Source of the DNA: Collybiopsis luxurians FD-317 M1
Lineage: Eukaryota > Basidiomycota > Agaricomycetes > Agaricales > Omphalotaceae
Assembly (NCBI GenBank): GCA_000827265.1
Contig: KN834836.1
Location: 181,922-238,644 of the forward strand
Length of the DNA: 56,723 bases
Direction of reading: 5' to 3'
In this document: one piece after another, positions 54,085-56,723 of the stretch
Layout: every line of letters begins with the position of its first letter
Numbering within the stretch: position 1 is the first letter of the stretch
Translations under genes and position numbers: made by a program
The notes under the pieces: model-generated
The model's input: only the letters and a program-made list of their open reading frames with translations
Told to the model about the DNA's origin: nothing
Databases searched by the model: none

Positions 54085-56206
54085 ATGCCTCAAGTGCCGA
54101 AGTCTCGAGTGATTGAATATTGCAACACCTCTTCTGGACCAAACCCATCTGCTGGATTGAAAACATGGACCGCATATTCTTCGAGCACCACCTCGCGCAG
54201 AATCCGGGAGTGTACATTCATTTCTAACTTGAGTGCAAATGCTATCTCTGGGAACACTAGTCTCATTAAAGCAGATGCTGAGACCGTTCAACCTCTAACT
54301 GACCCAGTTGAGAGGGCAGAAAGGGAGGCTGGGATGCAGATAAAAATTCAACCAAAGCATTATACAAGCTCGGTAGGTCATACTTGACTTTTTCTTTCCC
54401 TGCTCATTGTCCATGTTCGCTTCAGGATGCCCCATTGATTGGGTGGCTAGCTCAATATCGCGAATCTTATCTTGACTCACATATCTCATTTGATGGCCGT
54501 GGGTGTATTTGGCTTTCTCACAATGGGACATGCACTCGATGCAAAGCAGTGGAAGGAATATATTGGTGTACTGACTGTACTGGGGGTGCACCATATTGTC
54601 AAGATTGTATCATCAAGGTGCACCTCTCTTTGCCACTCCATACAATCCAAGTACGTGTTTAGATTGTCCTTCCAAATCTGAGTAACCTTCCTCTCACAGA
54701 AGTGGGAGAATAACTGCTTCAAAAAAATTTCTCTTCATTCCCTTGGCCTTAGATTTCAGCTAGGTCATCTTCTGGGTCAGACTTGCAGCATCCCTGAGGC
54801 GGGCCACAGCAATTTCTTCGTCATCCACCACAACAGCATACACAGGGTTGCAATCAGATACTGTGGATGTGTGAGTGCCCCGCCATTACATGAGCAACTT
54901 CTAGAGATCGGGTGGTGGCCAGCTACCGCTCAGGAACCCCAGACGGCAGCTACAATCCATGTATTACAAGCCTTCCATGTTCTTAACCTCTGCAGCCACC
55001 TTACTCTGACCGATTTCTATCAATCCCTGGAGGAGCTCACAGACGGCACAGGACTTCAATATCTTCTGGTACAGTGGATTTACGAGAGTGTGGAGTCTAA
55101 ATTGAGGTTGATTACAGGATTGTTTGGTGCAATTCATGTTAATCGTGTGACAGTGGCGCAATATCAAGGAGCTCAAGCGATTCAGGCATGGACATGACTC
55201 CTCGGGCATTGCTGGTACTATGCCACGCAGCTTGATTGTACCATGCCATGCATGTCCTCATCCAGATGTCAACCTTCCATCAGGCTGGCAGGATGCTCCT
55301 GCAGCTACAAGGTGAGTCAAGTTCACCTTTCCATTCATCTTTTGTGGTTCTCACTAATTCTTTATTTCAGCTGGCTGTATACAATCTTTCTTGCCGAGGA
55401 TGCTTGCTTTAAACAGAAAGCTTGCAAGCGAAAGCATGACGATGCCGATCCTCAACTCTCTCCTGGTCTAGGTGTCGTTGTTGACCCAGCCAAGTATTTC
55501 TCATTGCTTAATGCAAACCCCAGTAACCAGGATGAAGTTAGTGCACCTCGTTGGTCTCTCAGATCGCTCAGCTGATAAGTCCATAGATCAGTGGCTGTTC
55601 ATCATTCAATAGCATTGAGCAGGCCAATAGCAAGTGCCACAAAGGCTGCCGTAGTCAGGGAATAGGTGCTTGCAGCTGTGCTCGACATGAAAGCTACCTT
55701 AGTGTGGGAGATCTTCTTCGGGACGAGGCGTACGTGATCATGTTTACTATAGTCCGCCTGACATCTGAACTTGTCCTTTGTTCCAGGTATCTACCCATGG
55801 ACTACATTTTCCTCTCTGCGTTGGCATCCACATCCATACTTTTAGTTATGATGTCCTATAATATAGCCTGTCAGTGGTGGCGGAATTTTTATTCTCGAAT
55901 GGAAAACATGCCAGAAGATCTTAGACTCTCCAGCAAGTGTACCATTCAATTTCGGGTTCCAAAACTACACCTGGTAGGCCATACTGACAAATGTCGACCG
56001 CATTTTTCCTTCAACTATACGCCGAGGACTGGAGTGATGGATGGAGAAGGTGTGGAACATCAATGGGCTTGGCTGAATGCAGCCGCACCATCTTTATCAA
56101 TGATGCGGGCAGGAGGTCGATGGGATGTGTTGAATGACTATTGTAATTACTGGAACTGGCTGAAAACAAAGAATTTGCGTACACAATTATCTTTATTATT
56201 TTGTTT
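54085..56206 (+). pseudogene. KDZ (Kyakuja-Dileera-Zisupton) transposase, one nonsense codon, truncated
   Basis: Exons 54085-54372, 54426-54650, 54700-55068, 55118-55311, 55371-55536, 55587-55729 and 55787 onward are joined in phase. It carries the CxC cysteine cluster (GTCTRCKAVEGIYWCTDCTG, YCQDC), LGLRFQLGHLLGQTC, IGWWPATAQEPQTAATIHVL, then FLAEDACFKQKA, GIGACSCARHES, MDYIFLSALAS, NIACQWWRNFYSRM, VPKLHLVGH and GVMDGEGVEHQWAWLNAAA. These are the family's signature blocks in order, including the RNase H-fold region. In exon 4 a TGA (55148-55150) stands where an Arg codon is expected (QFMLIV*QWRNIKELKR). From 56207 the frame is replaced by an LTR. The element is probably dead at this locus. 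Confidence 0.85.
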
Positions 56207-56723
56207 TGTTAGAGCCGGAAAGGCCGACGCATAGGCGCGTCGGCATCACGTGAGCGCGAAGGTGTCCTGTGGTACGGACTCCGCAAGAGTCTCTGATATA
56301 GTTCCGCGCGGATACCTCCTTGCGTAGTCGTCTCAACGGATTATAGTTATTCTCTCCTCATCTTTCTCCCTATGAATTTCCACTCTCTCCTATCTAATTT
56401 CCTATTTATATAGCATATATTTCGTAGTAACCCTCAGAACCTGTCTTACGTTCTGAAGGGTACGTCTCACCAACGATATCATCTCACTTTATATACTTAC
56501 GTTCCTATAGTCGGTGTACTTACTTAGGACTATAGGTAACGAGAACCTGTCTTACGTTCTGAAGGTCGGTGTACTTACTTAGGACTATAGTATATTCTTT
56601 ACAGATTCGCAGTCAGAACGCGAAAGCTTGTCCTAGACTGACACTGTTTCGATCTCTCGAGAATGTCATCTTCCGCCAACTCTCTCCCCAATCTTCTTTC
56701 CTTCCCCGAGGACCGTCAGCTTA
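56207..56723 (+). mobile_element. LTR retrotransposon, 5' end (LTR and start of gag), inserted in the KDZ gene
   Basis: A sharp sequence change at 56207 begins TGTTAGAGCCGGAAAGGCCG. The LTR probably ends CTTTACA at about 56603, a length near 400 bp with TG...CA ends. Inside are two copies each of AGAACCTGTCTTACGTTCTG (hairpin-forming) and GTCGGTGTACTTACTTAGGA. The TATTTATATAGC stretch at about 56405 could be its TATA box. The superfamily is not certain; the LTR start and gag start look Ty1/copia-like. The rest lies outside the window. Confidence 0.65.
56663..56723 (+). CDS. Start of retrotransposon gag-like ORF (partial)
   Basis: ATG 56663 opens MSSSANSLPNLLSFPEDRQL and runs off the window. 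The position, about 60 bp after the likely LTR end, fits a gag start. Too short for a family call. Confidence 0.5.
   Translation, partial: MSSSANSLPNLLSFPEDRQL

Noticed and set aside
41860..56206. A TET/JBP-type dioxygenase as KDZ partner
   Set aside because: No HxD...H arrangement in a suitable frame could be found among the genes here.
1..56723. tRNA genes, rRNA, CRISPR array, bacterial operons
   Set aside because: No cloverleaf with B-box, no rRNA core sequence and no regularly spaced direct repeats with unique spacers were seen.

Overview
The window looks like nuclear DNA of a mushroom-forming basidiomycete (Agaricomycetes). The genes are split by many 47-60 bp introns with GT(A/G)AGT-like donors and CTRAY-like branch points. 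Families typical of that class are present: a KDZ-type DNA transposase, a DUF6535 fragment, a Crinkler-kinase, a Fur4/Dal4-type NCS1 permease and a Ran1-type kinase. I resolved most genes exon by exon. No bacterial features, rRNA, tRNA or CRISPR array were recognised.

1-11 kb and 28.7-31 kb: a young multicopy family of two-exon genes encoding about 196-211 residue soluble proteins of unknown function. There are five copies (one cut by the window edge), one decayed 3' end, and orphan promoter remnants near 40 kb. All complete copies share a 53-54 bp intron at the same codon position, a TATA box about 113-121 bp before the ATG, a long conserved upstream module with an inverted CGG-N7-CCG-like site, and often a conserved 3' flank. 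They sit in inverted segmental duplications that also carry fragments of a neighbouring gene (gene X, 31.4-34.2 kb). One copy's 3' flank holds a foldback (MITE-like) element that is missing from the paralogous site.

11.7-27 kb: a conserved housekeeping block. It holds a Yra1/ALYREF-like mRNA export adaptor, a kinase-only 6-phosphofructo-2-kinase, an NCS1 uracil/allantoin-type permease with a 5-nt microexon, a KEN-box nuclear protein, a Ran1-like Ser/Thr kinase, mitochondrial ribosomal protein uS5m, and a probable mitochondrial helical-repeat protein. The export adaptor and a small acidic neighbour gene (gene Z) exist again, inverted, at 34.6-36.2 kb. In that second copy the adaptor is dead and gene Z is the better preserved partner.

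36.4-41.4 kb: a Crinkler N-domain fused to an atypical protein kinase, then a repeat-decayed stretch, then a TMEM170-like membrane protein.

41.6-56.7 kb: a transposon-dominated region. It has left-hand repeats built on a TCTGTTAAA/TTAACAGAG motif, including a 177-bp higher-order tandem array. Several unfamiliar genes follow: an HMG-like Ser/Pro-rich protein, a basic N-terminus protein, a stand-alone RNase H1 N-terminal-domain protein, a 208-aa protein, and two tandem paralogues with identical intron positions. A seven-exon KDZ transposase carries one in-frame TGA and is truncated by an LTR retrotransposon at about 56.2 kb. These genes may be cargo of one large KDZ element. That grouping is inference from proximity and style, because the element's ends were not resolved.
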